A DNA stretch of 37,352 nt from Microbispora sp. ZYX-F-249 (GCF_039649665.1 NZ_JBDJAW010000057.1:1-37352), one strand, 5' to 3'. Positions 16,316-24,548 are shown, counted from the stretch's first letter. Made by a program: numbers and translations. Notes: generated by a model from the sequence alone, not told the origin.

Positions 16316-17833
16316 ATGGCAGACTACGTCGGCGCGGTCGACCAGGGGACGACCAGCACCCGGTTCATGATCTTCGACCACGGCGGCAACGAGGTCGCCC
16401 GCCACCAGCTGGAACACCAGCAGATCCTGCCGCAGGCGGGCTGGGTCGAGCACAACCCGACCGAGATCTGGGAGCGCACCCGGGCGGTGATCGAGACCGC
16501 GATGCGGACCGCGGGCCTGCAGGCCTCCGACCTCGCGGCGCTCGGCATCACCAACCAGCGCGAGACGGCCGTCGTCTGGGACCGGCGCACCGGCCGGCCC
16601 TACTACAACGCCATCGTCTGGCAGGACACCCGCACCGACCGCATCGCCTCGGCCCTGGAACGGGAGGGCAAGGGCGAGGTGATCCGGCGCAAGGCCGGCC
16701 TGCCGCCCGCCACCTACTTCTCCGGCGGCAAGATCCAGTGGATCCTGGAGAACGTCCCCGGCGTCCGCGAGGCCGCCGAGCGCGGTGACGCGATCTTCGG
16801 CAACACCGACACCTGGCTGCTGTGGCACCTGACCGGCGGCGTCGACGGCGGCGTCCACGTCACCGACCCCACCAACGCCAGCCGCACGATGCTGATGAAC
16901 CTGGAGACGCTCGACTGGGACGACGAGCTGCTGTCGTTCTTCGGCGTCCCCCGGCAGATGCTCCCCGAGATCCGGCCCTCCTCCAACCCCGACCTGTACG
17001 GCGTGACCCGCGCGGGCGGCCCGCTCGGCGGGGAGGTCCCCCTCGCGGGCGACCTCGGCGACCAGCAGGCCGCGACCGTCGGCCAGGTGTGCTTCGAGCC
17101 CGGCACGGCCAAGAACACCTACGGCACCGGCAACTTCCTGCTGCTCAACACCGGCACCGAGCTCGTGCGCTCCCGGCACGGCCTGCTCACCACGGTCTGC
17201 TACCAGTTCGGCTCGGCCAAGCCCGTGTACGCCCTGGAGGGGTCGATCGCGGTCACCGGCTCGGCCGTGCAGTGGCTGCGCGACCAGCTCGGCATCATCT
17301 CCGGGGCGTCGCAGAGCGAGGCGCTCGCCCGGCAGGTCGAGGACAACGGCGGCGTCTACTTCGTGCCCGCCTTCTCCGGACTGTTCGCGCCCTACTGGCG
17401 CTCCGACGCCCGGGGGGCCATCGTCGGCCTGTCCCGCTACAACACCAACGCCCACCTGGCCCGCGCCACGCTCGAGTCGATCTGCTACCAGACCAAGGAC
17501 GTGGTCGGCGCGATGGAGCAGGACTCCGGCGTCGTCCTCGACGTGCTGCGGGTGGACGGCGGCGTGACGGCCAACGAGCTGTGCATGCAGATGCAGGCCG
17601 ACATCCTCGGCGTCCCGGTGTCGCGTCCGGTGGTCGCCGAGACCACCGCGCTCGGCGCCGCGTACGCCGCCGGGCTCGCCGTCGGCTTCTGGAAGTCCAC
17701 CGACGACCTCAAGCGGAACTGGCACGAGGACCGCCGCTGGGAGCCCACCTGGAGCGACGAGCGGCGCGAGCGCGGCTACGCCGGATGGCGCAAGGCCGTC
17801 CAGCGGACGCTCGACTGGGTCGACGTCGACTGA
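16316..17833 (+). CDS. glpK: Glycerol kinase of the glpFKD operon
   Basis: This 505-residue FGGY-family kinase phosphorylates glycerol that enters through GlpF and so traps it. The N-terminal motif AVDQGTTSTRFMIFD, NQRETAVVWDRRTG, WQDTRTD, GDLGDQQAATVGQ and VDGGVTANELCMQMQ are all present, and the length is normal. Like the paralogue at 12822-14333 it lacks the HPr-target histidine. ATG 16316 is chosen because the conserved N-terminus starts there; the frame is open further upstream through glpF, but that is a shadow. GlpD follows after 32 bases. Confidence 0.96.
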   Translation: MADYVGAVDQGTTSTRFMIFDHGGNEVARHQLEHQQILPQAGWVEHNPTEIWERTRAVIETAMRTAGLQASDLAALGITNQRETAVVWDRRTGRPYYNAIVWQDTRTDRIASALEREGKGEVIRRKAGLPPATYFSGGKIQWILENVPGVREAAERGDAIFGNTDTWLLWHLTGGVDGGVHVTDPTNASRTMLMNLETLDWDDELLSFFGVPRQMLPEIRPSSNPDLYGVTRAGGPLGGEVPLAGDLGDQQAATVGQVCFEPGTAKNTYGTGNFLLLNTGTELVRSRHGLLTTVCYQFGSAKPVYALEGSIAVTGSAVQWLRDQLGIISGASQSEALARQVEDNGGVYFVPAFSGLFAPYWRSDARGAIVGLSRYNTNAHLARATLESICYQTKDVVGAMEQDSGVVLDVLRVDGGVTANELCMQMQADILGVPVSRPVVAETTALGAAYAAGLAVGFWKSTDDLKRNWHEDRRWEPTWSDERRERGYAGWRKAVQRTLDWVDVD

Positions 17834-17865
17834 CCCGCCTGAACAACGAGGGAGTTAACACCGAT

Positions 17866-19590
17866 ATGTCTGTACCCATGGGTCCCCGCGCCCGGGAGGC
17901 GGCGCTGCGGAGGCTGAGCGAGGACGAGTTCGACGTCCTGGTCGTCGGCGGCGGGGTGGTCGGCGCCGGCGTCGCGCTCGACGCGGTCTCGCGCGGCCTG
18001 TCCGTCGCGCTGGTGGAGGCCCGTGACCTCGCGGCCGGCACCTCGAGCCGGTCGAGCAAGCTGATCCACGGCGGGCTGCGCTACCTGGAGCAGCTCGACT
18101 TCCGGCTGGTCCGGGAGGCGCTCAGGGAGCGGGGCCTGCTGGTGACCCGGCTGGCCCCGCACCTGGTCCGCCCGGTGCCGTTCCTGTTCCCGCTGCGTCA
18201 CCGCGTGTGGGAGCGCGGCTACGTCGGCGCGGGCGTGCTGCTGTACGACACCCTCGGCGGCGCCCGCGCGCTGCCGCGCCACCGCCAGCTCAGCCACAGC
18301 CGGGCCCTGCGCGCGGCCCCCGGCCTGCGCAGCGACGCGCTCGTCGGGGCCATCCAGTACTACGACGCCCAGGTCGACGACGCCCGCTTCACGATGACGC
18401 TGGCCCGCACGGCCATGCAGTACGGCGCCTGCGTCACCACCCGCACCGAGGTCACCGGGTTCCTGCGCGACGGGGGGCGTGTCACGGGCGCGGTGGTGCG
18501 CGACCTGGAGGGCGGCGCGGAGCTGCGGGTCAGGGCCCGCCAGGTGATCAACGCCACCGGCGTGTGGACCGACGAGATCCAGCGGCTCGCGGGGGCGTCG
18601 CCGGGCTCGCGGGGATCGGTGACCGTCCAGGCGTCCAAGGGCGTGCACCTCGTCGTACCCAGGGAGAAGATCCGGCTCGACACCGGGCTGATCCTGCGGA
18701 CCGAGAAAAGCGTGCTGTTCGTCATCCCCTGGGGTCCGCACTGGATCGTCGGCACCACCGACACCCCATGGGACCTGGACAAGGTCGAGCCGGCCCCCAC
18801 CCGGGCCGACATCGACTACATCCTGGAGCACGTCAACGCCGTGCTGCGGACGCCGCTCACCCTCGACGACATCGAGGGCGTCTACGCGGGCCTGCGCCCG
18901 CTGCTGGGCGGCCCCGGGAAAGAGGGCGCGGGGTCGGAGACCGTCAAGCTCTCCCGGGAGCACGCGGTCATCCGGCCCGAGCCCGGCCTGGTCATCGTCG
19001 CGGGCGGCAAGTACACCACGTATCGCGTGATGGCCAAGGACGCCGTCGACGTCGCCGTGGCCGGGCTCGGCCAGAACGTGCCCGGGTCGGTCACCGACCG
19101 CGTCCCCGTCCTCGGGGCGGCCGGCTTCGAGGCGCTGCGCAACAACCGCCGCCGCCTCGCCGGGCGCGCCGGGCTGCCCGTCGCGCGCGTCGAGCACCTG
19201 CTCGGCCGGTACGGCTCCTGCGTCGAGGAGGTGCTCGCGCTGATCGAGGCCGAGCCCGGCCTGGGCGAGCCGATCCCGGGCGCGGAGGGCTACCTCAAGG
19301 CCGAGGCGGTGTACGCGGTCACGCACGAGGGCGCGCTGCACCTGGAGGACGTCCTGGTCCGCCGCACCCGGGTCTTCATCGAGGAACGGGACCACGGGCT
19401 CGCGGCGGCCCCCGAGGTCGCCGCGCTGGTCGCACCCGCTCTCGGCTGGGACGACGACCGGACGCGCGCGGAGATCGACGCCTACCGTTCGGGTGTGGAG
19501 GCCGACCTGGCCGCGCAGCGGGAGTGGGACGACGCCGCGGCCAACGCCGTACGCCTCGCGGCGGCGGCCCCGGCGCGGCAGGTGGCCTGA
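17866..19590 (+). CDS. glpD: Glycerol-3-phosphate dehydrogenase, FAD-dependent
   Basis: This 574-residue membrane-associated flavoenzyme oxidises sn-glycerol 3-phosphate to dihydroxyacetone phosphate, passing electrons to the quinone pool. It has the FAD dinucleotide fold near the N-terminus (VLVVGGGVVGAGVALDA), the GlpD signature SSKLIHGGLRYLE, the substrate-domain stretch VNATGVWTDEI and a C-terminal helical domain typical of the family. ATG 17866 follows GAGGGAG by about 11 bases; ATG 17878 is possible but has no ribosome-binding site. As the last gene of the glpFKD operon it is followed by two stacked hairpins. Confidence 0.95.
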   Translation: MSVPMGPRAREAALRRLSEDEFDVLVVGGGVVGAGVALDAVSRGLSVALVEARDLAAGTSSRSSKLIHGGLRYLEQLDFRLVREALRERGLLVTRLAPHLVRPVPFLFPLRHRVWERGYVGAGVLLYDTLGGARALPRHRQLSHSRALRAAPGLRSDALVGAIQYYDAQVDDARFTMTLARTAMQYGACVTTRTEVTGFLRDGGRVTGAVVRDLEGGAELRVRARQVINATGVWTDEIQRLAGASPGSRGSVTVQASKGVHLVVPREKIRLDTGLILRTEKSVLFVIPWGPHWIVGTTDTPWDLDKVEPAPTRADIDYILEHVNAVLRTPLTLDDIEGVYAGLRPLLGGPGKEGAGSETVKLSREHAVIRPEPGLVIVAGGKYTTYRVMAKDAVDVAVAGLGQNVPGSVTDRVPVLGAAGFEALRNNRRRLAGRAGLPVARVEHLLGRYGSCVEEVLALIEAEPGLGEPIPGAEGYLKAEAVYAVTHEGALHLEDVLVRRTRVFIEERDHGLAAAPEVAALVAPALGWDDDRTRAEIDAYRSGVEADLAAQREWDDAAANAVRLAAAAPARQVA

Positions 19591-19603
19591 ACAACGGTTC
19601 CCG

Positions 19604-19629
19604 CCACGCCGGCGGACCTGCCGGCGTGG
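19604..19629 (+). terminator. First terminator hairpin after glpD
   Basis: A perfect 10-base stem (CCACGCCGGC at 19604-19613, complement at 19620-19629) with a 6-base loop lies 13 bases after the glpD stop. It abuts the larger palindrome that begins at 19629. Confidence 0.75.
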
Positions 19630-19662
19630 TCCGGACGGTGCCCGGCCGGGCACCGTCCGGAC
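19629..19662. terminator. 34-base perfect palindrome, second hairpin after glpD
   Basis: Bases 19629-19662 form an uninterrupted perfect palindrome: left arm GTCCGGACGGTGCCC, central GGCC, right arm its complement. Transcribed, it gives a 15-base stem with a 4-base loop. In tandem with the preceding hairpin it probably ends glpFKD transcription, but it also lies only 32 bases ahead of the sigma-factor start and could act in that gene's leader. Confidence 0.7.
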
Positions 19663-19694
19663 CCATGCGAGAACCGGGATCTAGGATCGGGCCC

Positions 19695-20640
19695 ATGACC
19701 TTGACCGCGCGCGACGTCGACCGGTTCGAAGCCTCCAGGCCGCGGCTGGAGGCCATCGCCTACCGCCTGCTCGGCTCCGCCGGCGAGGCGGAGGACGCCG
19801 TGCAGGAGACGTTCCTGCGCTGGCAGGCGGCCGACGCCGGCCGCGTCGAGGTCCCCGAGGCGTGGCTGACGAAGGTCCTCACCAACCTGTGCCTCAACCA
19901 GCTCGCCTCCGCCCGGGCACGGCGCGAGACCTATGTGGGGCCAGTGGCTTCCCGAGCCGCTGCTCGCCGGGGACCCGATGCTCGGCCCGGCCGACACCGC
20001 CGAGCAGCGCGAGTCGGTCTCGTACGCGGTGCTCACCCTCATGGAGCGCCTGTCGCCGAACGAGCGCGCGGTGTACGTGCTGCGGGAGGCCTTCGGCTAC
20101 CCCCACCGGGAGATCGCCGAGATCCTCGACATCACCGAGGCCGCCTGCCAGCAGCTCTTCCACCGCGCCAAGAAACACGTCGCGGACGGCAGGGCCCGCA
20201 CCGAGATCGACCGGGCGGCCGCCCGGCGGATCGTCGAGGAGTTCCTGACGGCCGCCAGGAACGGCCGGATCGAGTCGCTCGTGCGCCTGCTCACGCAGGA
20301 CGCCGTCGCGATCGGCGACGGCGGCGGGAAGGTCCCGGCCCGGGCCAAGGCGTTCGAGGGCGCCGTCGCGGTCGCGAGGTTCGTGTGGGGTCTGCTCAAA
20401 CCCGCGGAGGCCAAGCGCGCCCTGGTCGGAGGAAAGCCCGAGGTGTACGCCTGGACCGCCAACGGCGAGCCCGCCCTCGTGGCCGTCGTCGACGGCCGGG
20501 TCGTCGGCGTCGTGTGCGTGGAGGTCACCGCCGAGGGCGTCGCCGCGCTCCGCAGCCAGATCAACCCGGACAAGCTCGAACGGGCCACCGCGCGCTGGGC
20601 GGCCTCCGATCATGGGGAGCCCCTGTTCGAAGCCTTCTGA
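19695..20640 (+). pseudogene. ECF41/SigJ-type sigma factor gene, frameshifted
   Basis: The sigma region 2 half (LEAIAYRLLGSAGEAEDAVQETFLRW, then VPEAWLTKVLTNLCLNQLASARARRETYVGP) reads from ATG 19695 to about 19943. The rest (WLPEPLL, then region 4 LSPNERAVYVLREAFGYPHREIAEIL, then a SnoaL-like tail with DGGGKVPA and NPDKL) reads one frame over, from about 19945 to the TGA at 20638-20640. One extra base in 19937-19944 explains the break. WLPEP, DGGGK and NPDKL are ECF41 hallmarks; this group is controlled by its own C-terminal domain rather than an anti-sigma factor. AGGA lies 8 bases before the start. It is either a broken gene or a sequencing error; both halves keep normal codon bias, so the lesion is recent. 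Confidence 0.85.
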
Positions 20641-20646
20641 GCGCTG

Positions 20647-20662
20647 TGTGAGGTGCTTCACA
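20647..20662. promoter_or_regulatory. CRP-like palindrome upstream of the FAD oxidoreductase
   Basis: TGTGA, 6 bases, TCACA is a perfect match to the CRP/FNR-family consensus half-sites. It lies 70 bases ahead of the oxidoreductase start and 7 bases after the sigma-factor stop. Downstream are TGTCA (20672) and CGTC (20690), loosely like ECF41 promoter elements. No CRP-family gene is in the window, so binding is untested. Confidence 0.45.
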
Positions 20663-20731
20663 TCGCGTTCCTGTCAGGAACTCGCGCGCCGTCCGGTTCA
20701 AGGGGCGAACACGCGAGACAGGAGCACGGGC

Positions 20732-21928
20732 ATGCAGCACCGCATCATCGTCCTCGGAGCCGGATACACGGGAGCCGTCGCCGCCGGACGCCTCGCCAGG
20801 CGGCTCCGCCGTGAGGACGTCGCCATCACGCTCGTCAACGCCGAGCCCGACTTCGTCGAACGCGTCCGCATGCACCAGCTGGCGACCGGCCAGGAGCTCA
20901 AGCGCCGGCCGTTGAGCGCCATGTTCGCGGGCACCGGCGTCGAAGTGACGATCGCGAAGGTCACCGGCGTCGACGCCGGCCGCAGGACCGTCGCCGTCGA
21001 CGGCGCGGACGGCACGGCGGAGCTCCCCTACGACACGCTCGTCTACGCCCTCGGCAGCGGCTGGAACGACCAGGGCGTCCCCGGGGCGGCCGAGCACGCC
21101 TACGAGATCGCCGGCCGCGCCGGAGCTCTCCGGCTGCGCGAGCGCCTGTCCCGCATGACCGCCGGGCAGGCCGTGGTCGTCGTCGGCGGCGGCCTCACCG
21201 GCATCGAGGCCGCCGCCGAGATCGCCGAGGCCCGCCCGGACCTCGACGTCGCCATCGCCGCCCGCGACGGCCTCGGCGACTGGCTCTCGCCCAACGGCCG
21301 CGGGCACCTGCGGAGAGTTTTCGGCAGGCTCGGCGTCACCGTGCACGAGCACACCGTCGTCACCGGCGTCGAAGCCGACCGCGTCGTCACCGCGGACGGC
21401 ACGGAGATCCCGGCCGCCGTCACCGTGTGGACCACCGGCTTCGCCGTCCACCCGATCGCGCGGGCGACCGCCCTGGAGGTCACCGGCACCGGCCAGATCG
21501 TGGTCGACGGGACCATGCGCTCGGTCTCCCACCCCGACGTGTACGCGATCGGCGACGCTGCCATGGTGATGGGCCCGGGGAACAAGCCGCTGCGGATGTC
21601 CTGCGCCTCGGGAACGCCGACCGCATGGCAGGCCGCCGACGCCATCGCGGCGCGCCTGACCGGCGGCCCGCTCCCGAACGCGCCGATCCGCTACTTCAAC
21701 CAGTGCGTATCACTGGGCCGCAAGGAAGGCCTGATCCAGTACGTCACCGCCGACGACCGCGCCGTGCGGGCCGTGCTGACCGGACGGCTCGCCGCCGTCT
21801 ACAAGGAGCTGGTCTGCAAGGGCGCCGCATGGGGTGTGGCCAACCCGACGCTCGGGCTGCCGGCCCGGCGCCGTCCCGTCACGCGGCAGCGTGGCGCGGC
21901 GGGCCCGGCCGTCAAGGAACCGGCGTAG
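20732..21928 (+). CDS. FAD-dependent NAD(P)H oxidoreductase (NDH-2-like)
   Basis: This 398-residue two-dinucleotide-fold flavoprotein resembles type II NADH dehydrogenases and disulphide-reductase-like enzymes. The FAD-binding motif VLGAGYTGAVAAGRLA starts at residue 6. The NAD(P)H-binding motif VVVGGGLTGIEAAAE is mid-protein, and the FAD-contact motif DVYAIGDAAMV is at about residue 270. The C-terminus contains RYFNQCVSLGRKEGLIQYV, frequent in this subgroup. AGGAG precedes ATG 20732. It follows an ECF41 sigma gene, and oxidoreductases are among the usual targets of that group, so it is probably the sigma factor's target. Its electron acceptor is unknown. Confidence 0.88.
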   Translation: MQHRIIVLGAGYTGAVAAGRLARRLRREDVAITLVNAEPDFVERVRMHQLATGQELKRRPLSAMFAGTGVEVTIAKVTGVDAGRRTVAVDGADGTAELPYDTLVYALGSGWNDQGVPGAAEHAYEIAGRAGALRLRERLSRMTAGQAVVVVGGGLTGIEAAAEIAEARPDLDVAIAARDGLGDWLSPNGRGHLRRVFGRLGVTVHEHTVVTGVEADRVVTADGTEIPAAVTVWTTGFAVHPIARATALEVTGTGQIVVDGTMRSVSHPDVYAIGDAAMVMGPGNKPLRMSCASGTPTAWQAADAIAARLTGGPLPNAPIRYFNQCVSLGRKEGLIQYVTADDRAVRAVLTGRLAAVYKELVCKGAAWGVANPTLGLPARRRPVTRQRGAAGPAVKEPA

Positions 21929-21941
21929 AGCGGGGGTCGCC

Positions 21942-21973
21942 CGGGGCCCGGCGCGGTGATCGCCCGGGCCCCG
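21942..21973. terminator. Hairpin between convergent genes
   Basis: Perfect 10-base arms (CGGGGCCCGG at 21942-21951, complement at 21964-21973) around a 12-base loop, 13 bases after the oxidoreductase stop and ahead of the end of the convergent kinase gene. Probably a two-way terminator. Confidence 0.65.
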
Positions 21974-22024
21974 CTCGGTGGGGTCCCGCCCGACACGGGC
22001 CGGTGGACACCCAGGGGCGAGCGC

Positions 22025-22561
22025 CTACGTCGTCACCTGAGCAGCGATGATCTTGGCGCACGTCGGGGACGGGGTGTGCGTGGTGTCCACTTCCAGGTCG
22101 TAGACCACACCCTCGTGCACCATCGTCGCCTGCGTCGCGGCCATTCCCGGGATCCGGTCCCCGCGGGCCCTCTCACGCTCGGCGGCGATCGCGGTGTCAC
22201 ACCTGACCCCGACCCACAGGACGTCCAGTCCGGCGAGAACGCGCTGCCAGCGTCGCTGGGTCGCGGCCGCGCCGAGGAACACGTCGTCGATGATCACCGG
22301 GGCTCCGGCACGGACCATCGCCGCGATCCCCTCCATCCACGCCGCCTGCAGCGCCATGAACTCCGGCCCGACGTCCACGGCGCCGTCGGGGGCGAACTCG
22401 ATTCCCGCGTCCGTGTCCTGCATGGACCGGGGCATCGCCTCGATGAGCGAGTCGACCCCGAACGCGAGCCACGGTCGCGGCAGGACAGCCTGCAGGTGCC
22501 GCACGATCTCGGACTTGCCCGCGCTCGATCCGCCGTTGAGCACGATCGCTTGAGTCGTCAC
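22025..22561 (-). CDS. Chloramphenicol-3-O-phosphotransferase-like kinase
   Basis: With GTG 22561 as start the protein has 178 residues, the same length as the Streptomyces venezuelae enzyme as I recall it, and the N-termini align. It has a P-loop GGSSAGKS (10-17), the putative catalytic base Asp37 in FGVDSLIEAMP, IIDDVFLG and the conserved end HEGVVYDLEVDTTHTPSPTCA. The family phosphorylates the primary hydroxyl of chloramphenicol; many homologues outside producers have unknown substrates. GTG 22570 would add three residues. No chloramphenicol biosynthesis genes are in view. It is the last gene of a ROK-HAD-kinase row on the minus strand, 60 bases after the HAD gene, so its natural substrate could be a sugar or another small hydroxyl compound. 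Confidence 0.88.
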   Translation of the reverse strand: MTTQAIVLNGGSSAGKSEIVRHLQAVLPRPWLAFGVDSLIEAMPRSMQDTDAGIEFAPDGAVDVGPEFMALQAAWMEGIAAMVRAGAPVIIDDVFLGAAATQRRWQRVLAGLDVLWVGVRCDTAIAAERERARGDRIPGMAATQATMVHEGVVYDLEVDTTHTPSPTCAKIIAAQVTT

Positions 22562-22621
22562 GGCGTCCACGGTAGAGGCCCGGCCACCGATCCCCGAAGC
22601 CGTTTTCCGGCCGACGCCACG

Positions 22622-23299
22622 CTAGGACGCCACGTCTGCCGGCGGATCGCCCGCCGCCGTCCGGGTGAGCACCTCCAGAAGTCGCGCGGGGGTGTCCACC
22701 ACGGCGACGACGCCGGGGGCGGCGAACTCGGCCGCGTCGCCGAACCCCCACGTCACCGCGACGCACCGCACGCCGCACTCGGCCGCGCCGGCGACGTCCT
22801 CGCCGCGGTCGCCGATCATGACCGCCTCCTCGGGCGTGGCGCCGAGGACGCCGAGCGCGTGGCGGACGACGTCCGCCTTGTGCCGCCGGGACCCGTCCAG
22901 CGTCGCCCCGGCCACGTACGAGAAGAAGCCGTCGAGCCCGAAGTGCACCAGGATCTTCTCGGCGTAGACGGCCGGCTTCGACGTCGCCACCGCCAGGGTC
23001 CGGCCGTCGGCGACGAGAGCCTCCAGCACGGCGGGGATCCCCGCGATGACCTCGTTCTCGTACATGCCGCCCGCGGTGTAGTGCTCGCGGTACGCGTGAA
23101 CGGCGTCGGCGATCCGGTCCGGTGGCACGCCGAGCCGGAGGAAGCCGTCCTGCAGGGGTGGGCCGATCATGGCGCGGAGCCGCGCGTGATCCACCTCCGC
23201 GACCCCGGTCGCGGCCAGGGCGTGCCGCATCGAGGCGACGATGCCGGCCTCGGGATCGGTCAGCGTGCCGTCGAGGTCGAAGAGGCAGTACCGGGTCAC
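22622..23299 (-). CDS. HAD-superfamily phosphatase (phosphoglycolate-phosphatase-like)
   Basis: The 225-residue cytoplasmic hydrolase has the four HAD motifs: FDLDGTLTD near the N-terminus (nucleophile and acid aspartates), ATSKPAV, the lysine in HKADVV and the metal-binding IGDRGEDV. A helical cap lies between motifs I and II, as in phosphoglycolate and pyrophosphate phosphatases. GTG 23299 places the protein start at the first core strand, with AAGGGA about 10 bases upstream; upstream codons are poor. It lies 35 bases after the ROK gene on the same strand. The substrate is a small phosphorylated compound, not identifiable from sequence. Confidence 0.9.
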   Translation of the reverse strand: MTRYCLFDLDGTLTDPEAGIVASMRHALAATGVAEVDHARLRAMIGPPLQDGFLRLGVPPDRIADAVHAYREHYTAGGMYENEVIAGIPAVLEALVADGRTLAVATSKPAVYAEKILVHFGLDGFFSYVAGATLDGSRRHKADVVRHALGVLGATPEEAVMIGDRGEDVAGAAECGVRCVAVTWGFGDAAEFAAPGVVAVVDTPARLLEVLTRTAAGDPPADVAS

Positions 23300-23334
23300 G
23301 TGCGGGGCGTCCCTTCGGGGTCGGATGAACGAGC

Positions 23335-24477
23335 TCAGGCGAGCACGGCGTCGAGCAGCAGGGATCCGGCGCCGAGCAGGGCGGCGTCGGGGCCCGACCG
23401 GGTGGTGGAGATCTCCAGGTCGCGGGTGGCCAGCGGCAGGCACCGCTCGTACACCGCCGCGCGGATCGAGGCGATCAGCGGCTCGGCCGGCGACAGGCTG
23501 CCCCCGACCACGATGGCGTCGGGGTTGATGAAGTTGACCAGCACGGTGAGCACCTCGCCGATGAGCCGCCCGGCGTTGCGCACGAGGGCGGTGGCCTCGG
23601 GCACCCCGTTGTCGACCAGCGCGACGACGTCGGCCGGCCGGCGCACCTCGATGCCCTGCTCGCCCAGCACGCTCATGAGGGCGGCGCCGCTGGCGTAGGC
23701 CTCCAGGCAGTCGTCATGGCCGCAGGAGCAGGTGACCGACGAGTCGCTCCTGACCCGCACGTGGCTGATGTCCCCGGCCGCGCCCCGCCCCCGGTGCAGC
23801 GCGCCGTTCACGATCACGCCGCAGCCGATGCCGCTGCCGGCCTTGAGCACCATCAGCGTCTCGCACCTGGGCCACGCCCTGGCCTCCCCGGCCGCCATCA
23901 GGTTGGCGTCGTTCTCCACCAGCACCGGCAGGTCGAAGTGCGCGGCGAGGCGGTCCGCGACGGGGAAGTTGTTCCAGCCGGGCATGCGCGAGGGCGCGAC
24001 GACCCGGCCGGTCGCCGGGTCGACGGGCCCGGGGACGCCGGTGCCGACGCCGCGCAGCGGGACCCCGGGCGGGCCGTGCGCGGCCAGCAAATCCTCGAAC
24101 GCGGCGGCCATCCAGTCGATGGTCGCCTCGGGTCCCTCCTGGATGTCGCAGGGGCGCTCCTCGACCACCAGCGGGGTGCCGCTGAGGTCGAGGAGGCCGA
24201 GCCGCGCGTGGTGCGCGCCGAGGTCGGCGACCGCGAGCAGTCCCGCGCTGGGGCTGAGCCGCAGCCGCCGGGGTCGCCGGCCGCCGCGCGAGGTGCCCGC
24301 GCCCTCCTCCACCAGCAGCCCGCTGCCGATCAGTTCTTCGACGCGCAGCGAGACGCTGGAGGCCGCCAGGCCGGACAGGCGGGCGAGCTCGGCCCGCGAT
24401 TCGGCGTGGCCCGCGGCGACGAGGCGCAGGAGGTCGCCCTGCGCCCCCCGCACCGGCAACCTCTCTTTGCCTGGCAT
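23335..24477 (-). CDS. ROK-family transcriptional regulator
   Basis: This is a 380-residue regulator. A winged helix-turn-helix (about 10-65: SRAELARLSGLAASSVSLRVEELI) precedes a ROK sugar-binding domain with ENDAN and a zinc-binding cluster CSCGHDDCLE. The phosphate loop of ROK kinases (DxGGT) is replaced by DLGAHHARLG, so it should not be a kinase. The sugar-contact ExGH motif is degenerate (GDISH), so the ligand may differ from glucose-type sugars. No ribosome-binding site precedes ATG 24477. A TGn-extended -10 (TATTCC, 24490-24485) lies 7 bases upstream, so the transcript may be leaderless. It is divergent from an amino-acid importer operon and probably controls it through the palindrome at 24558-24571. 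Confidence 0.9.
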   Translation of the reverse strand: MPGKERLPVRGAQGDLLRLVAAGHAESRAELARLSGLAASSVSLRVEELIGSGLLVEEGAGTSRGGRRPRRLRLSPSAGLLAVADLGAHHARLGLLDLSGTPLVVEERPCDIQEGPEATIDWMAAAFEDLLAAHGPPGVPLRGVGTGVPGPVDPATGRVVAPSRMPGWNNFPVADRLAAHFDLPVLVENDANLMAAGEARAWPRCETLMVLKAGSGIGCGVIVNGALHRGRGAAGDISHVRVRSDSSVTCSCGHDDCLEAYASGAALMSVLGEQGIEVRRPADVVALVDNGVPEATALVRNAGRLIGEVLTVLVNFINPDAIVVGGSLSPAEPLIASIRAAVYERCLPLATRDLEISTTRSGPDAALLGAGSLLLDAVLA

Positions 24478-24518
24478 GGAGGAAGGAATACCACGTCTTG
24501 ACTTTCTGCGCCATCGCG

Positions 24519-24548
24519 TTGACTTCGCCCAGAATCATCCATTACGGT
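24519..24548 (+). promoter_or_regulatory. Promoter of the amino-acid importer operon
   Basis: TTGACT (24519-24524), an 18-base spacer and TACGGT (24543-24548) give a plausible promoter 34 bases ahead of the ATPase start. A second TTGACT at 24498 has no matching -10 box. Confidence 0.6.

Noticed and set aside
16172..17725. A 517-codon minus-strand open frame opposite glpK
   Set aside because: It mirrors the glpK coding frame, lacks any recognisable domain and has no ribosome-binding site; glpK on the plus strand is unmistakable.
19933..20640. The second half of the sigma gene as an intact shorter gene starting at ATG 19933
   Set aside because: It would lack sigma region 2 entirely, has no ribosome-binding site, and the missing half is found directly upstream in another frame.
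23335..24477. ROK protein as a sugar kinase
   Set aside because: An N-terminal winged helix-turn-helix is present and the DxGGT phosphate-binding loop is replaced, so a regulator fits better.
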